Shown here: positions 36,401 through 46,811 of the stretch, in pieces | Layout of the letters: every line of letters begins with the position of its first letter | Position numbering within the stretch: position 1 is the first letter of the stretch | Translations under genes and position numbers: made by a program | The notes under the pieces: generated by a model | Database searches by the model: none | The model's input: only the letters and a program-made list of their open reading frames with translations | What the model was told of the DNA's origin: nothing | NCBI GenBank assembly: GCA_029449235.1 | Contig: JANATG010000016.1 | Location: 1,426,001 to 1,490,000, forward strand | DNA length: 64,000 nucleotides | Origin: Linnemannia schmuckeri | Lineage: Eukaryota > Mortierellomycota > Mortierellomycetes > Mortierellales > Mortierellaceae | Reading direction: 5' to 3'

Positions 36401-37248
36401 CTTCGTCTGATGAGGAGGATAATGAGTTGCCGCTGGATTATGATGGGCCGTACTACTCGAGTGAGGAGAGTGGTAGTAGCGATGGAGATAATGATTATGA
36501 AGGAGTCGGTTCAAATAACGATACTGGAGAGGGGTCTCGGAGCCGAAGACAACAAGATGTGAGAAGTGGACGTGGATCAAGGCGGCGGTGGGGGGTCCGG
36601 GACTGGCTATACTTTTTCACATTCTGCAACCCACACCCCCGCACCTTTTTCACTACTGACACCGCCAATTTAGATTCAACCAACAACGGCAGCACAGGCG
36701 CAGGAGGTGGAGGCCAAGCAAGGTCGCATGAATCCCATCGCGCACGACGTCGTCGTCTTCGCCGAGAACGCTGGCTCAGAACCCAACAACGTCAACGAGA
36801 ACAAGAATCTGCAGTCATGCATCGATACCTCCCCCTCGTGATTCGACGACGTATGACCGCTCAGGATGTCGATCGCCTTTGTATGGCAGCCGAGTTCTGT
36901 CGGTTCTATTTGACTATCCTGATGTCGATTGCCATTATGGGGGCGATTGTTTATAGCGCCGTGCATGTTGAGGCTTCACCTTCGCCTTCACCGAAAGCTA
37001 CGAAGGTGCCGGCGGCGGCGGCGGTAAAGGCGCAAGCGAAGGATTTGGTAGTACCGGTTGGTGGGCAGGGCGCGCCGGCGGGTGTTGCTAGTGGAGGCGG
37101 TGGAGGGGGTTTGAGGAAGATTCCTGGGCAGTGGACGGCAAGTGTTGATGTTACTGGTGAGGGTGGTGGAGGTGGAGTTTGGCAGGGTGACAAAAAGAAG
37201 GGTAAGAACGGAAAGCAGCAGCAGCCCTTGGGAGCAGTCAAGGCTTAA
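33412..37248 (+). CDS. Uncharacterised 1235-aa protein with one transmembrane segment near the C-terminus
   Basis: The frame is open throughout (1278 codons), but 33659-33787 looks like a 129-nt intron (GTAACC...CCAACAG) of length 3n without a stop; splicing gives 1235 aa. I recognise no domain. Visible features are an N-terminal Thr/Gly stretch, acidic runs near 60 and 155, a Cys cluster after the intron (GCSCGC), a basic KKKKF patch, and a conserved-looking globular part around residues 200-420 (YVHSLIRNRNFRNPLTNTEI; GGWWHEPWAMAMRPAGVQGF). Long Ser/Gln/Asn-rich linkers follow. Near 1122-1144 lies a hydrophobic segment (FYLTILMSIAIMGAIVYSAV) preceded by an Arg-rich region. This topology suggests a membrane-anchored protein with a large N-terminal domain, probably cytosolic. 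Confidence in coding is high because the frame is long and has consistent codon bias; function is unknown. Confidence 0.8.
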   Translation: MDPSPTTTTGTTTGGQIHFVTPTNRWLGSIPLSTLDPLTLEPLSTYVRPDPSRKKTEKEDEKDDEEVEEEGEEMKERTTNIAGNQYLPLYHSLTFVVKKKNSLYHSYLTKSSLPHSTLFAHTFPTGDPISLILARLQTTPQGCSCGCTVPDRPKHSDYYHAQHLLRLLFQTQRVRSKSLRVHLPEFFERFGEDSDESEDDGWDGDGEGGQEQGRPRDTIVIPISTDNSNNTNTFILNQPQPSSSTTQQQQRQKKKKFPRYVHSLIRNRNFRNPLTNTEIEGEPTFFVVLEPGKGGWWHEPWAMAMRPAGVQGFHSLLHQHRHQRQHQEDGSEKKGNGGEEGEEERVQLEKELRKERWRQGRIVNLELEAQHEMDWRRWNRSQATFAVDAEIDAEVAEGRGYTNLEGRRKRAGRRMMRLKLGRDIALLEPSERGLRLPRRARSRSSPLTDMDARHRGEKMSQMSPSFSLSKKDVGMEMAVANSNHATLGGFRSSVQASSVLDDVELEDIRLHQKDQKQEQEQNQEKHGENAETIKQAWNQQQQPQHQVPGRLYGQRGGRIGKKWRKRLARVHRTTAAASSSLLSTSASATTAASPLQATGAFSFLPWWDPDPQPFQMPTTKLSPFAISTLPEPVTKLFGGTSIYSCVPPAKSSVSANPATTDNASTTTTTATKETPSTEIPKNNTAGCQWVPVNHGDRVAVMIGTSKDFLLFPSFQRLFLRNLSREDFEDRVARVNRIPCPATAIVVSNSAGGGELEEQMRVQGSWIQEGLQRQQQHREQEQRDQREVDVSAMEEGAGGGGQGAGTTTGHPGRSSWMAWMSPRRRQRGGGANTNSATMLTTTTVNALTNVSELGSRPSLPPSGESTTAFVTSSNIASSSSSSRRVTSATGDDRIEDEKGSGLGVNDNSGPNLSNNANLLQSISNDNVDTLAERTSVGLELPPTFQQNNHPLSTATPTTQKVAMESSKETREEEERRWQVLEERFLREDYDSSEYSYASSSDEEDNELPLDYDGPYYSSEESGSSDGDNDYEGVGSNNDTGEGSRSRRQQDVRSGRGSRRRWGVRDWLYFFTFCNPHPRTFFTTDTANLDSTNNGSTGAGGGGQARSHESHRARRRRLRRERWLRTQQRQREQESAVMHRYLPLVIRRRMTAQDVDRLCMAAEFCRFYLTILMSIAIMGAIVYSAVHVEASPSPSPKATKVPAAAAVKAQAKDLVVPVGGQGAPAGVASGGGGGGLRKIPGQWTASVDVTGEGGGGGVWQGDKKKGKNGKQQQPLGAVKA

Positions 37249-37391
37249 AAAGATAATGATTTACCTTTCTCTCCCTTCCTTGCCTTCACTCACTCTCGTC
37301 TTGTCTACAAAAAATATATCACATAGTGTTTTCGTCTTTTCGAATAATTGATTTTTTTTACCTTCATGTCTTTTAAGAACAATATGAACGC

Positions 37392-37394
<3 letters not shown>

Positions 37395-37426
<32 letters not shown>
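37395..37426 (+). repeat. poly(A) tract, 32 nt
   Basis: A pure A run about 150 bp after the stop codon of the 1235-aa protein gene, in or just beyond its 3' UTR. Confidence 0.9.
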
Positions 37427-37427
<1 letters not shown>

Positions 37428-38198
37428 GTCTCATCGCAACGTTTCTAATACTAAAATCAAAAACATGAATGAAGAGTATATTGCCTAATGTGTTCAATCA
37501 ACCAATGCCCCCTTGAATATTGATAAAAGATTATCATCCAGGGTTTTCTCCCCTAGAAGATAAAAGAAGGATTAAGAAGACATGGAGGTTACATTCCTCG
37601 AGCTGTTCAGCAAACCGACCAACCGACCTCCTCGTCTTGAATCGTTGAAAAAAAAATGTATTAAATAGTACTCCGGATCGAGCCCATCTTGAAACACGAC
37701 AGGGTTGATATTGTAAATGAGATATGCTCGTGTCCAATAGTACCATACTATCAGTGATCGCTGTGATCGTCGTGATTGTCGGTTAGTCCTTCACTGACAG
37801 CCGAGAAACGCGTTTACGCGTGAATAAAATACTCAAGGTGTCCGATTAGTCTCCTTTCTCATCTAAACCCAGAACCAATCTGACTTTCAAACGTTTTGTC
37901 GTTCACATCCCCACCTCTTACTCTTACCCTCCAAAACTTTAAAGAAAGCGCCATCTTTTTTTCTTTCGTAACCTATCGACATCGCGATGCTGTTCCCCTC
38001 CATTCCTAGCTCTTCGTTCCTCTTCCCTTGACACTTTTTGTCCTCTTTGAGGATGGAAATAACGCAAAAAGGAAGGTAAGGGAAATGGGCGATGTGGTAT
38101 TGTCATAAGTGATCATCTGTCTCGTAACACTGCAGGAACTCATTGACAAGATTGGGAATATTGTTTCTACGTTCTAGACAGATAGTGTCGACCCATCT

Positions 38199-38241
38199 GT
38201 TGTTGTTGTTGTTGTTGTTATTGTTGTGGTTGTTGTTGTTG
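38199..38241. repeat. GTT trinucleotide repeat
   Basis: About 43 bp of GTT units with a GTTATT and a GTTGTGG interruption, in gene-free DNA. Confidence 0.85.
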
Positions 38242-38579
38242 GAATTGAATTCTGGCGAGTGAGCCCTAAGAAATAAAATCAACTGCGCGAGGTCTGTGGA
38301 TTCGGAGAAAAATAAAGTGGTGATCGACGAGGGGTTAAAGTTAAGGGTGTTTTAATGCTATTAGTGGCAAGTCAAAAGTCCTGAAGAGGAAGGCGTGCTG
38401 GAGGCATGCAGCTGGTTTTCCCCGTTCTAGTCGCTCTAGAGCCTTAGGAAGTAGACACGCCTGCCTCTGCAGCGCATTCATCCATTTATTGATGAGAAAG
38501 TGTTCTAAGAATATCCTTTTCATATTTTGCCACCATCATCTCTTCCTCTTCCTTCTTCATCATCGCTCTCTTCTCTTTG

Positions 38580-38604
38580 CTCTCTCTCTCTCTCTCTCTC
38601 TCTC
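38580..38604. repeat. CT microsatellite
   Basis: A pure CT repeat of about 12 units in the pyrimidine-rich region upstream of the gene at 38974. Confidence 0.9.
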
Positions 38605-38840
38605 AAACACTGATCCCCCTCTCCTTCATCGCATCTCACCTCCACCAACCATGCTCTAGTCCATCGTCTCTCTCTACTTTCTCACTTTCACTCTTTCTCT
38701 CTCTGTCTCTCTCTCTCACACACTCACTCACTCACTCACTCCTTCCTCCCTACTCTCGTCCTTTCCCTTCTTTCCTCGCATCACCCTCGACACTCATTCC
38801 CTTCTTTTTCCCTTCCTACTCACACTCTTCATTCTTCACA

Positions 38841-38862
38841 TACACACACACACACACACACA

Positions 38863-38903
<41 letters not shown>
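38841..38903. repeat. Compound CA/CT microsatellite
   Basis: A CA repeat of about 11 units passes directly into about 19 CT units, ending about 70 bp upstream of the ATG at 38974. It probably lies in the promoter or 5' UTR. Confidence 0.9.
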
Positions 38904-38906
<3 letters not shown>

Positions 38907-38973
38907 TTATACGCAACAATACCTGCTCACTTACTCAACAACCTATACAATTTAAAAACAAAGGAGCTACAAG

Positions 38974-39831
38974 ATGGTTGTGCACCCGAGACTGGTCGGG
39001 GTGCTCCTGCGCGGCAGATCTGTATGGAACACCGTCGCTGAGACCGACTACCTCGTCCTCCAACGACATCCTCGCCTCGCCAAAAACAACTACCGCATCA
39101 TCACCCGCGGCTTCCCTCACTACCGAGGTAACCTTCTATTCTTTTCTTTCTTCTTTTTCCTCTTCTTTGTTCCTCCGGGATAACAACAACTGCAGCGCTC
39201 TGGACACGCCTTCCTTTCGATTTTGAATGCGCCCAAAAGGAAAAAAATCTTCGTTGCCAAAAATACCTTTATCCACTCACCCACTGCCCACAGCCCCATA
39301 GTCAACGGCATTTATGTCTCTCAGGCCTGCAAGTATGAGGTCAGGGCTGGCTGTTTCTGGGCGTCTCTTTTTGCTAATATGTCATTGATGAGACATTCAT
39401 GACTTTGGTGTACGTGGGAGTGTATCAGGAAGTGCGTGTGGCTGACCAAGAATGTCTCCGACGTACATGCCTGCCGAGCAGAGTGCCGTGAGTAAAAAGA
39501 TTGTGCGTGGGTGTTGCGTCGAGAGAGTTGTTGAGTGCGTAGAGTGGAATTTATTTTCGGCATTGACAGCCGAGAACGATTCGGCGCAAGAGAGCAACAA
39601 GAAACTGGACAACCTGCGAAGAGAGAAGGAACAAGGACCGATAACAACCACAACAGCACACACAAACCTCAATTGCGGATATCCACACATTCATCCACGC
39701 CCAAAAGCCCAAAAGGCGCAAAACGACAACAAACAGCAACGACAACAACGAGCAATAACAACAAAAGGAGCAGCGAGCAAACGAGCACAAGAAAGGAAAG
39801 GGGAAAAAAAGGAGCAAAAAAAACAATGTGA
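38974..39831 (+). CDS. Small uncharacterised gene, model uncertain (4 exons, 203 aa in this frame)
   Basis: GT-AG exons 38974-39127, 39196-39332, 39429-39487 and 39570-39831 give a 203-aa frame from a strong-context ATG (AAGATGG) to TGA. In exon 1 this frame has clear C-ending codon bias (start MVVHPRLVGVLLRGRS). In exons 2-4 the alternative frame also stays open across the same splice sites and has better codon usage there (AKNTFIHSPTAHSPIVNGIY, then CVWLTKNVSDVHACRAEC). Either one base is missing near the exon 1/2 junction, or the first exon is different, or the gene is decaying. In the alternative frame exon 4 could continue through a GTAAGG donor near 39853 into the exon at about 40896. 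No domain is recognised. The 3' part is basic and Lys/Gln/Thr-rich. Confidence 0.4.
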
Positions 39832-40944
39832 TCGGAAGCACCTGAGAGTGAAGTAAGGAGAGAGAAGTAGAAGAACAACAACCATTATCATCTCCTCTTT
39901 TTTCGCCGTGTGCTTTTTTTTGTTATTTTGCTGTCTTTGAACAGGCGGTCGTGTAACATGAACCATGCATGCACCCATTAGTCGCCAGTAGAATGACCAG
40001 CCGCTTTCTCAGCGCCTCTTTCCCCCTTGACCCTCCAACCATGTCCATGATGTATAATTCACGTCGTAAAGAAGGAGAGGTAGAAAAAAAAATTGCGATC
40101 GCTTTGTTTTTGTATAGTGTAGTCATTTCCTTTTTCTCTTCCCCAGCAATGTCAACAAGATGGGAACACAGAGTGCGTTTATTAATTTCATTATTTGTGT
40201 GTTGGTTTTCATTTTTGTTGTTGCGGTATTTTTACTCTTTACGTTTACTGAACGAGAGTGTGTGAATTAATTGAACATTCGCAGCATACTGCACCGATGT
40301 AAAAACCTGTTTATCCCCTCAGCCCTCCTTCTCGACCTTTCTTTTCGACTGAGAATAGGGAACACGCAAATACATCAATCCTTTTTTTTTTTTTTTTTTT
40401 TTTTTGAGTGCTCTCATATTTTCAGTTCGCTCTCTTTCTTACTCTTTTTCGTGCTATCCGCGGGGAACAGGAAGCATGGGTGCTCTCGCGTTTCTCATGC
40501 TTCCTCTTGTTCTTCTTCTCTCCCCTCTACCTCCACAACATCCCACTTGTCGCCCCTCTTCTCACCCCACTATTCTCAACTAGGCTGCTGCCAAAATTGT
40601 TTATCCCTCTCACACCCCACTCCCACTCACCTAATTCTCACGCGGCGTGCATTTGGTACTTTCTTCTTCGTGTCACTTTACTATCATATGCCACCTATTC
40701 CACTTTGTGCCTCGATCAACTATAACCGCCGCAGAACAACCAGAAAACCAACCTGCATGCTCCCATGCTCCCTACTCTTCTTACTCATACCCGCATGCAT
40801 TCATTCACACGTACGCATACGCGCACGCACATGCTTACTTACTTACCTCTTTAACCTTCTATTTTTTCTCATGAAAATCACTCATTAGTTGCTGAGGGAG
40901 ATTCAGAAGAAGTACTACAAGAAGAACTAGAGTTCCTTTCCAGA
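39832..40944. other. Gap between the 39-kb and 41-kb gene models; possible long intron
   Basis: If the two models are one gene this is intronic; otherwise it is a promoter. It contains a 24-nt T run (40382-40405) and CT-rich DNA. Coding-like sequence (GDSEEVLQEELEFLSR) begins after an acceptor-like TTAG at about 40888, upstream of the ATG chosen for the next gene. Confidence 0.4.
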
Positions 40945-41473
40945 ATGGCCAAGGTCACTATCCAGGGAAAGATCACCTCCAAAAAGATCTCGACCTGGCT
41001 TAAATCAACCTTTCAGCACCACAGCGTCGTAAGTTAATTATGTAAAGAATATAATGTGCGGAGAGAAGACACCGGGACAAATAGCAAGAACCAAAGAATC
41101 ATATAGGTGGGAATGATGGGAATCTTTGCCACAACAAAGCATCATCCAGTGGGGACAAATCGAACAATTGACGCGTAAGAACACAAGAAAGAAAAAAAAA
41201 AGAGAGGGCAAATACCGACAATGACAACAGCAAAAGAGAAAGACCGTGAAGGATGAGAATCTGTCCGGATTGGATCTGGGCGATCGATGCTTGGATAGCT
41301 CAGTTGAAAAGGACTATCTCTCTGGCCCATGGCAAACAACAAGAACAAAAAAGCAAAACAAACAGACAAGAGACACACACCTCCTGCGTCTTTTTCCTTT
41401 ATTTCACTATTCTCCTCAGTTGCCCCATTTCTTTTTGAGTTTATTTCCTTCACACTCTTTGCGTTGTCTCCTG

Positions 41474-41504
<31 letters not shown>

Positions 41505-44500
41505 TGAAATGAAATGAAATGAAGAAAGTGACAAAGTGAGGGTGGGTCGATATCCGTAATACCGAATTACTCTGGTCCCTTTTATTTCTTTCTCATTCTA
41601 TGGCTGTGTGTCCAACGTGAGAAAAAGAGCGGGTACCTGTGTGTGTCCTGGAGCCTGTTTGTAAGGCGGAACAAGAGAAGGAGAAAGGATAAAGCAACTA
41701 GTTGGCATAGTTGGGATGGGGATTTGCCCATGGTTCACCGTTCACGTTTTGTTTCTTTCATATTCTTGGTACAAACAATGCCATTCCTATCTTTTATTCC
41801 TCTCTGGTATTGTCATCGTCACTGTCATCGGCTCTCTTTTTTTCCCTTCTCTCATTTTCTACTCACTCAACATTCTTTGCTTTGTCACTCCATCCGCTCT
41901 CACTGACAATCCTCACACTCCTCTCTTGTTCTCCGTCCTTCTTCCTTCATTGAACAGTTAGCGATATCACCTCCAGAGGACAGATTGCTACAGCAGGACG
42001 ACGACCAGGATCACCTCGACAACCACATCGACCTCGGCCACCCGCACGACGCAGACGGGTACCTGTCCGACTCCTCCTTCCTCTCTCATGGGGAGATCAT
42101 CGAACCATACTCGACCGAAAACAAAACACGACCCCCTCTGCGCAGAGCCATCTCCCTCGAAGACCTCGCCAACGCATCCGTAATCCACCACCACCTTCAC
42201 AGTTCTAGGCTGCTTCCTCGCAACTCTACCAATTCCCTGCATAATTCCTCAAGAGCTGTAACAGTAACTCGACCTCGAGCAAAGTCCAACGCCGCAGCCT
42301 TACTCTTGCATCCACTATCCAGTCCACCCATCCGACCCGCCTCTGCTGCCTCTGAATATCATCGTCACCATCAACATCGATCCTCCTTCACAACTGAAGC
42401 CCAAGAGATCTCATACGAACCACTCAAGGGTCGATCGCAATCATCAATGGCATTACAGGACCAGGGCATCAGCAACACCAGACGCCCTCAACCTATAATA
42501 GTTCCAACGCAGGATAGTCGGGAGGCACAGGGCGCTCCTCTTCATCCTAGTTTGCCTACGCCAGAAGTAAGCCCAGAGGAGCTGTCGTCTGAGAGCTCTG
42601 ACGATATGGTGATCGTCGATGGCGATCTTTTGGAAGAGTCCAAGTCAGTCCTGGGGTTGGACTATTACATGCGATCAACTGGTCAGCTGCGACAACAAAC
42701 GTATCCAGGAGCTGTTGCTTCAGGAGGGCGAAGAGCAACAACTGGGATGTCGGTGACCGCGGATGCACGGACAATTGATGGTACTTCGATCGATGGTGGT
42801 TTGGAGGCCGTTACTGGTTCATGGAATTGGCTGACAGACTCGCCCTTTTTGGATGCGCTCTTCAACTGGATCGAAGGGCCCGATACCGCAACACAACCCA
42901 AGGGTCAGGACAAGGACAACAAGCCCAACCCTTGGCTCGACATTCCTTTCCAGTTCATTGCTCTCTTAACTTATCCTGAACCCGATCCCAAAAACGGCAA
43001 CAAAATGACTCTTGCCAGTAAGTTTCCTTTTGCTGTTGTTTTGAACGAACCGCTTTAGTAGATTAATATCTAACGACGTTTTTCTTTTACAAACCCATAT
43101 AGTGGTGCGCGAAACGTCGTTTGTGCGACAGAGACGTAAGACGCTGATGATGTTGACGGCTTACACTTTGGTGGTTCGATACTGCAGTTTCGACTTTTTC
43201 ATCTTGGTCTTGTTCGCAAGCAACTGCGCGATGTTGTTCCTGATGAAGAACTCTGGTCGGATGAATGTCAACATGGCCAAGCGAGCTGTTCGACAGCGTG
43301 TCGGTTGGGCCAAACAATGGGCCGGAAGTATTTTCAAGCGTGGCGGTAACAACAACAGCAACATCGCCGCTAGCCATCACGGGCATAGCCACAACGCAAG
43401 CGGAGGACACCATCGGACGCATTCCTTCAGCATGTCACATATCAGCAACAGCAACCTGCACTATCACTCACAACAACAACCGTCGTCTGCTGCGCATTCG
43501 GCTCGCTCTTCCCCTGCACCTCTGGACGGCACCACGGCCACGTCAGCCGAGACGAGCCCTCAGATGAAACGACGAGGTCTCTTTGGCAAGCGTGTACCTA
43601 TCAACTCTTTCTCTGCCTCTACATATACCCAAGGAACCGCAATATCATCGGCATCGGCCCCACTGCTGTCAGGAGATAATGCATCAGTGTTGAACACTTC
43701 TACAACGACTGTAGCGACCACAACAAGGCGACGATTCTTTCGACGAAATCAGAACGGGAGCAACAACAACAATAGCATCACAACCATTACTGGCGCCACT
43801 TCTAGTACCCCCAGTGCACCCGTCCCTATCCCTACCAATGCTAATACTATCTCTCGCCATCAACCCTCACAGTCTATCACTTTACAAAGAGGACTTGTGG
43901 GGACGATTGCAACTACACCCCCCCGCTCGACTACAGCCATAGCGGCTACAACTTCGACCACGACGAATGTGATGCATACCCCTCAGCTCTCGAGTTCACC
44001 TCTCTCTCAATCTCAGTCGCTGCCTCAACAGTTCTCACCCTTAAAGCCTTTCAACGTGCCCATGCTGACCAGTGACACGGAAATGGAGCAGGCAGATGCC
44101 AGGTGGGCGACCCGATCTGGATTGTTGACTATGACTCCTCCACCTGTGCTCCTGCCCAGTAGTACCAACGAGTTAAATTCCACAGCCAACAACAACCCCG
44201 CTTTCACCGCTGTTTCTGCCTCAACCGTGACAGGACAAACTCAGACGACAACTGTTCCATCGTCTTCGTCTTCATCCGTGACATCTTCTCCCAAGGTTGA
44301 CGGTGCAAACAGTGAGGATCTCTTATCTCCCATCCCCATTCCACTCCCCTTTAATACGACGGCTGCAACAGGGTCTTCTGTTGGATATAAACAAGGACCA
44401 CTGGTGCTCTCCGGGCTGTCGCAGTTGCTGAGTCGGTCTTCTTCTACGAGTCCTCTTCCTACAGCTGCTACTATTGACAGTGATGAGGATGCTCTTGGAT

Positions 44501-44613
44501 CTGGAGGACAGGATCGGTATGGGGAGGCGCTCTCGACTACAACACCCATAGGCGCGAGCGCAGGCACTTTGGATGCTGTGACGAGTGCTGCTACTGGGAT
44601 AGAGGGTGTATAG
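40945..44613 (+). CDS. Uncharacterised 884-aa membrane protein, Ser/Thr/Asn-rich (3 exons)
   Basis: Exons 40945-41028, 41958-43017 and 43103-44613 join in frame. The first Met is at MAKVTIQGKITSK, in a good context, but coding-like sequence lies upstream in the same frame, so the true start may be further 5'. The central part has a conserved-looking block (DSPFLDALFNWIEGP...NPWLDIPFQFIALLTYPEPD). Next comes ETSFVRQRRKTL and a strongly hydrophobic region at about 395-429 (MMLTAYTLVVRYCSFDFF, then FILVLFASNCAMLFLM), which fits one long or two close membrane helices, and then a basic amphipathic stretch (MAKRAVRQRVGWAKQW). The remaining 430 residues are disordered-looking Ser/Thr/Asn/Gln sequence with an RRRFFRR patch. 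I do not recognise the family. The first intron (930 nt) is long and carries a 29-nt A run (41474-41502). Confidence 0.7.
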
Positions 44614-45534
44614 ATATGTTGTTGAATCTGGCAACACCTTTTTTTCCATCTTGTATCTCCCGACTTATTTTGCTTTAATTTTTTTTACCATGTATCATAG
44701 GACACCGATTACTATTACTACCATAGACAAAAATAAACCCTTGTATTTGTACTCTCAAAAACTATCCTGGCTAGTTCCACATACGCAGGAATGACTGACT
44801 ACCCATCCATAACTAGCACCGCCACGAGCTCGAATGGGATCCCACAAGGCGTACATTTACATAACCCACCACTACCACCCTTTTTCCCTTCGCCACTACC
44901 ATCAATTCATGTCTCGTTGACCATGTTCCTTTTCACAAGCAGCTTGTCCATATCGTAAACAGAAAAATGGATTCCGAACGACATGGAGAAATGTATCTTT
45001 ACAGCAGAGAGCGCTGTACCCTTCCGGGGCCAGCTTTTGAGATGGGAATGAATTAACGACAGAGGTTCTTGTCGCACTTTTACTTGCTACTATCGAAGAC
45101 GGATATCATAAGCATGTGGGGTTTGTTGTTGACGAAGGTGCATGTGTTGCTAGCTAGGAGCGGAGATGAGCAGTCGATCACGTCGCAGCCTTGGAGGCCT
45201 TGGGATTGTTGGGATTATGGTGGTACCATGGTGGGGTGGAGGGTTGTTGTGTCTGAGTAAGTTGATATAGTTCGAGCGAAAAGGATCGTTGTCAGCCATA
45301 CAAACGATCTCCTCGCTTTTTTTTTTTTTTTTTCCTTCCACATACCCTTTTCATAAAATTACACAAAAGAACGATTCTGTTTTGCACTTTGCTCGCGCAA
45401 CCTTTCTCTTTCCCGTCGAAAAAAGGTAGGAGGTGGATTTGTTTATGAAAAAACTGTGCTACCATGGTAAAAAAACCCCGAAAGGATTTCTAGACTCAAC
45501 GCGAAAAGAAGGGATAGAATGAAAAACATTACAA
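44614..45534. other. Intergenic region before the secreted-protein locus
   Basis: Convergent 3' flanks of the membrane-protein gene and the minus-strand secreted-protein gene. Only a short T run near 45319-45333 stands out. No gene is seen. Confidence 0.5.
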
Positions 45535-46143
45535 TTACAACACAATCACCGAGACACCCCGATTGTCAACCACAACTGCAACCTCCGCTTTCTCCTCCAC
45601 CCAAACTCCAAGAGGCACAGGTTTAAAAGCAACCCCACAAGGACTACACACACACAAACTCTCGCCCATCCACGGTCCTTTCTTCCACTTCCCCGCGCCA
45701 CACCTCCACGTTTCCCCCTCTCTAACTCCAGACTCCTTTACACAGCCTTCTTGGTTGTAATAATCACAGAACACAAGCGTTTCATACATATGGTCTTCCA
45801 TACATCCGACAGAGTTGCAGCCGAAGAGGTCCAGTCTGGCAGCAGGGATGATTTTCTGGCAGGCGGAGAGGGTGTAGGGAGGGGGAACGTTATACGTGAG
45901 CATGTAGGTGGAAGTTTTGGTGATGTTGGTATTGGTGAGAGGGTTGGTGATGTTGGTAGTGACGAGGGTACATTTGTTGCCGGGTGGGTAGGGCGGAGTG
46001 GGACAGGTGAATGGATTGCAGCCGAGGTAGGTTTCCTCTGCTTTGTAGTACCGTCCGGAGGCCGATTGGATTAGTCCTAGCTTGCTTGTGAGTAGGATAG
46101 CGAGGGCGAGGGTTTTAAAGATGAATGGTAGCTTGTAGTACAT
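45535..46143 (-). CDS. Small secreted cysteine-containing protein, copy 1 (202 aa, intact)
   Basis: The start MYYKLPFIFKTLALAILL gives a good signal peptide (hydrophobic core, likely cleavage after SAS near residue 30); an in-frame Met 16 codons upstream is less suitable. The mature part has many cysteines in spaced pairs (GCNPFTCPTPPYPPGNKC; GCNSVGCMEDH; FCDYYNQEGC; WRCGAGK; CVCSPCGVAFKPVPLG) and NXT sites (TTNIT, NTNIT). The protein ends in a short valine-rich tail (VSVIVL). No known family is recognised. The Cys pattern resembles small secreted fungal proteins stabilised by disulphides. It is one half of a tandem duplication with 46812-47499, and aligning the two copies supports this frame to the end. 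Function is unknown; an extracellular or wall role is inferred from the signal peptide only. Confidence 0.75.
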   Translation of the reverse strand: MYYKLPFIFKTLALAILLTSKLGLIQSASGRYYKAEETYLGCNPFTCPTPPYPPGNKCTLVTTNITNPLTNTNITKTSTYMLTYNVPPPYTLSACQKIIPAARLDLFGCNSVGCMEDHMYETLVFCDYYNQEGCVKESGVREGETWRCGAGKWKKGPWMGESLCVCSPCGVAFKPVPLGVWVEEKAEVAVVVDNRGVSVIVL

Positions 46144-46511
46144 CTGTTTTTTGCAGAAGAGTAAAGAGTGGAGAGTGTAAAAAAGAGACAAAAAAAAAAG
46201 AACAACGTTTTTAACCGTTTACATTATTTATACTCTTCTGGCTTTTGAACCGTAACATACCTCGCCCCTCTCCTTGTGCTTGTCCCCATCGCGGTCGTAT
46301 AAGAAACATCCCTACGAGGGCAAGTTTTTTTTTTACTCTTATTCGCTGGATATGAATTGATTGTGAGTTTGCCACGTTGTCGCTTTTTGTGCATTGACAC
46401 TTGACATAAAAAAAACGACATGTTGGACAGATATTGAAAAAAGGGCATAGATGACGCCGCGTTGTCGCTGAAAAACAAAGACGGCTTTTATTTGCATTGA
46501 ATAATTGTTGG

Positions 46512-46605
46512 CGCGCAGGCGACAATGGTGGCAACAGGTATAGGCATGGAGGTATTCACAGCCATGGCGCACATAGACGACACCTCCTCTTTCCTGCTGC
46601 ATTTG
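46512..46605 (-). pseudogene. Duplicated fragment of the 3' coding end of the bZIP gene
   Basis: This roughly 94-bp segment aligns with the last codons and stop region of the bZIP gene (47703-47790): both contain the ATAGACGACxCCTCCT block and the CAACAGGxATxGGCAT block. It sits at the same place relative to the secreted-protein copy 1 as the true bZIP end does to copy 2. Its reading frame is disrupted, so it is a non-functional by-product of the tandem duplication. Confidence 0.65.
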
Positions 46606-46741
46606 CCGAAGAGAAACGTGTATATTTTGTAAAAATAAGCAATGCAGAAATTACAACATGAATCGGAAATTTGTACCGCGTTGATTCTTGGGTGCTTTTG
46701 TGCGGTGCAGTACCACAAAAAATGTAGTGAGGATGAGGGTG

Positions 46742-46767
46742 TTTTTTTTTTTTTTTTTTTTTTTTTT
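46742..46767 (+). repeat. poly(T) tract, 26 nt
   Basis: An uninterrupted T run lying between the two units of the tandem duplication, close to the left end of unit 2. Confidence 0.9.
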
Positions 46768-46811
46768 GAAAATCAGTCCATCCCAACACATTAAAGAAAA
46801 AAACTACCAAC

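Larger units (their letters stand above)
37249..38973. other. Intergenic region with a long A-tract and several microsatellites
   Basis: No gene is supported. It contains an A-run (37395-37426), a GTT-rich repeat (38199-38241), a CT repeat (38580-38604), ACTC repeats near 38723-38742 and a compound CA/CT repeat (about 38841-38903). The right half is pyrimidine-rich and is the likely promoter and leader of the gene starting at 38974. Confidence 0.55.

Noticed and set aside
38580..38903. CT/CA repeats considered as a CRISPR-like or satellite array
   Set aside because: They are simple dinucleotide microsatellites without spacers or a longer unit.
46144..46191. Upstream in-frame Met for secreted-protein copy 1
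   Set aside because: It would put 16 extra residues before the signal peptide; the Met at 46143 gives a normal leader and matches the ancestral start inferred from copy 2.
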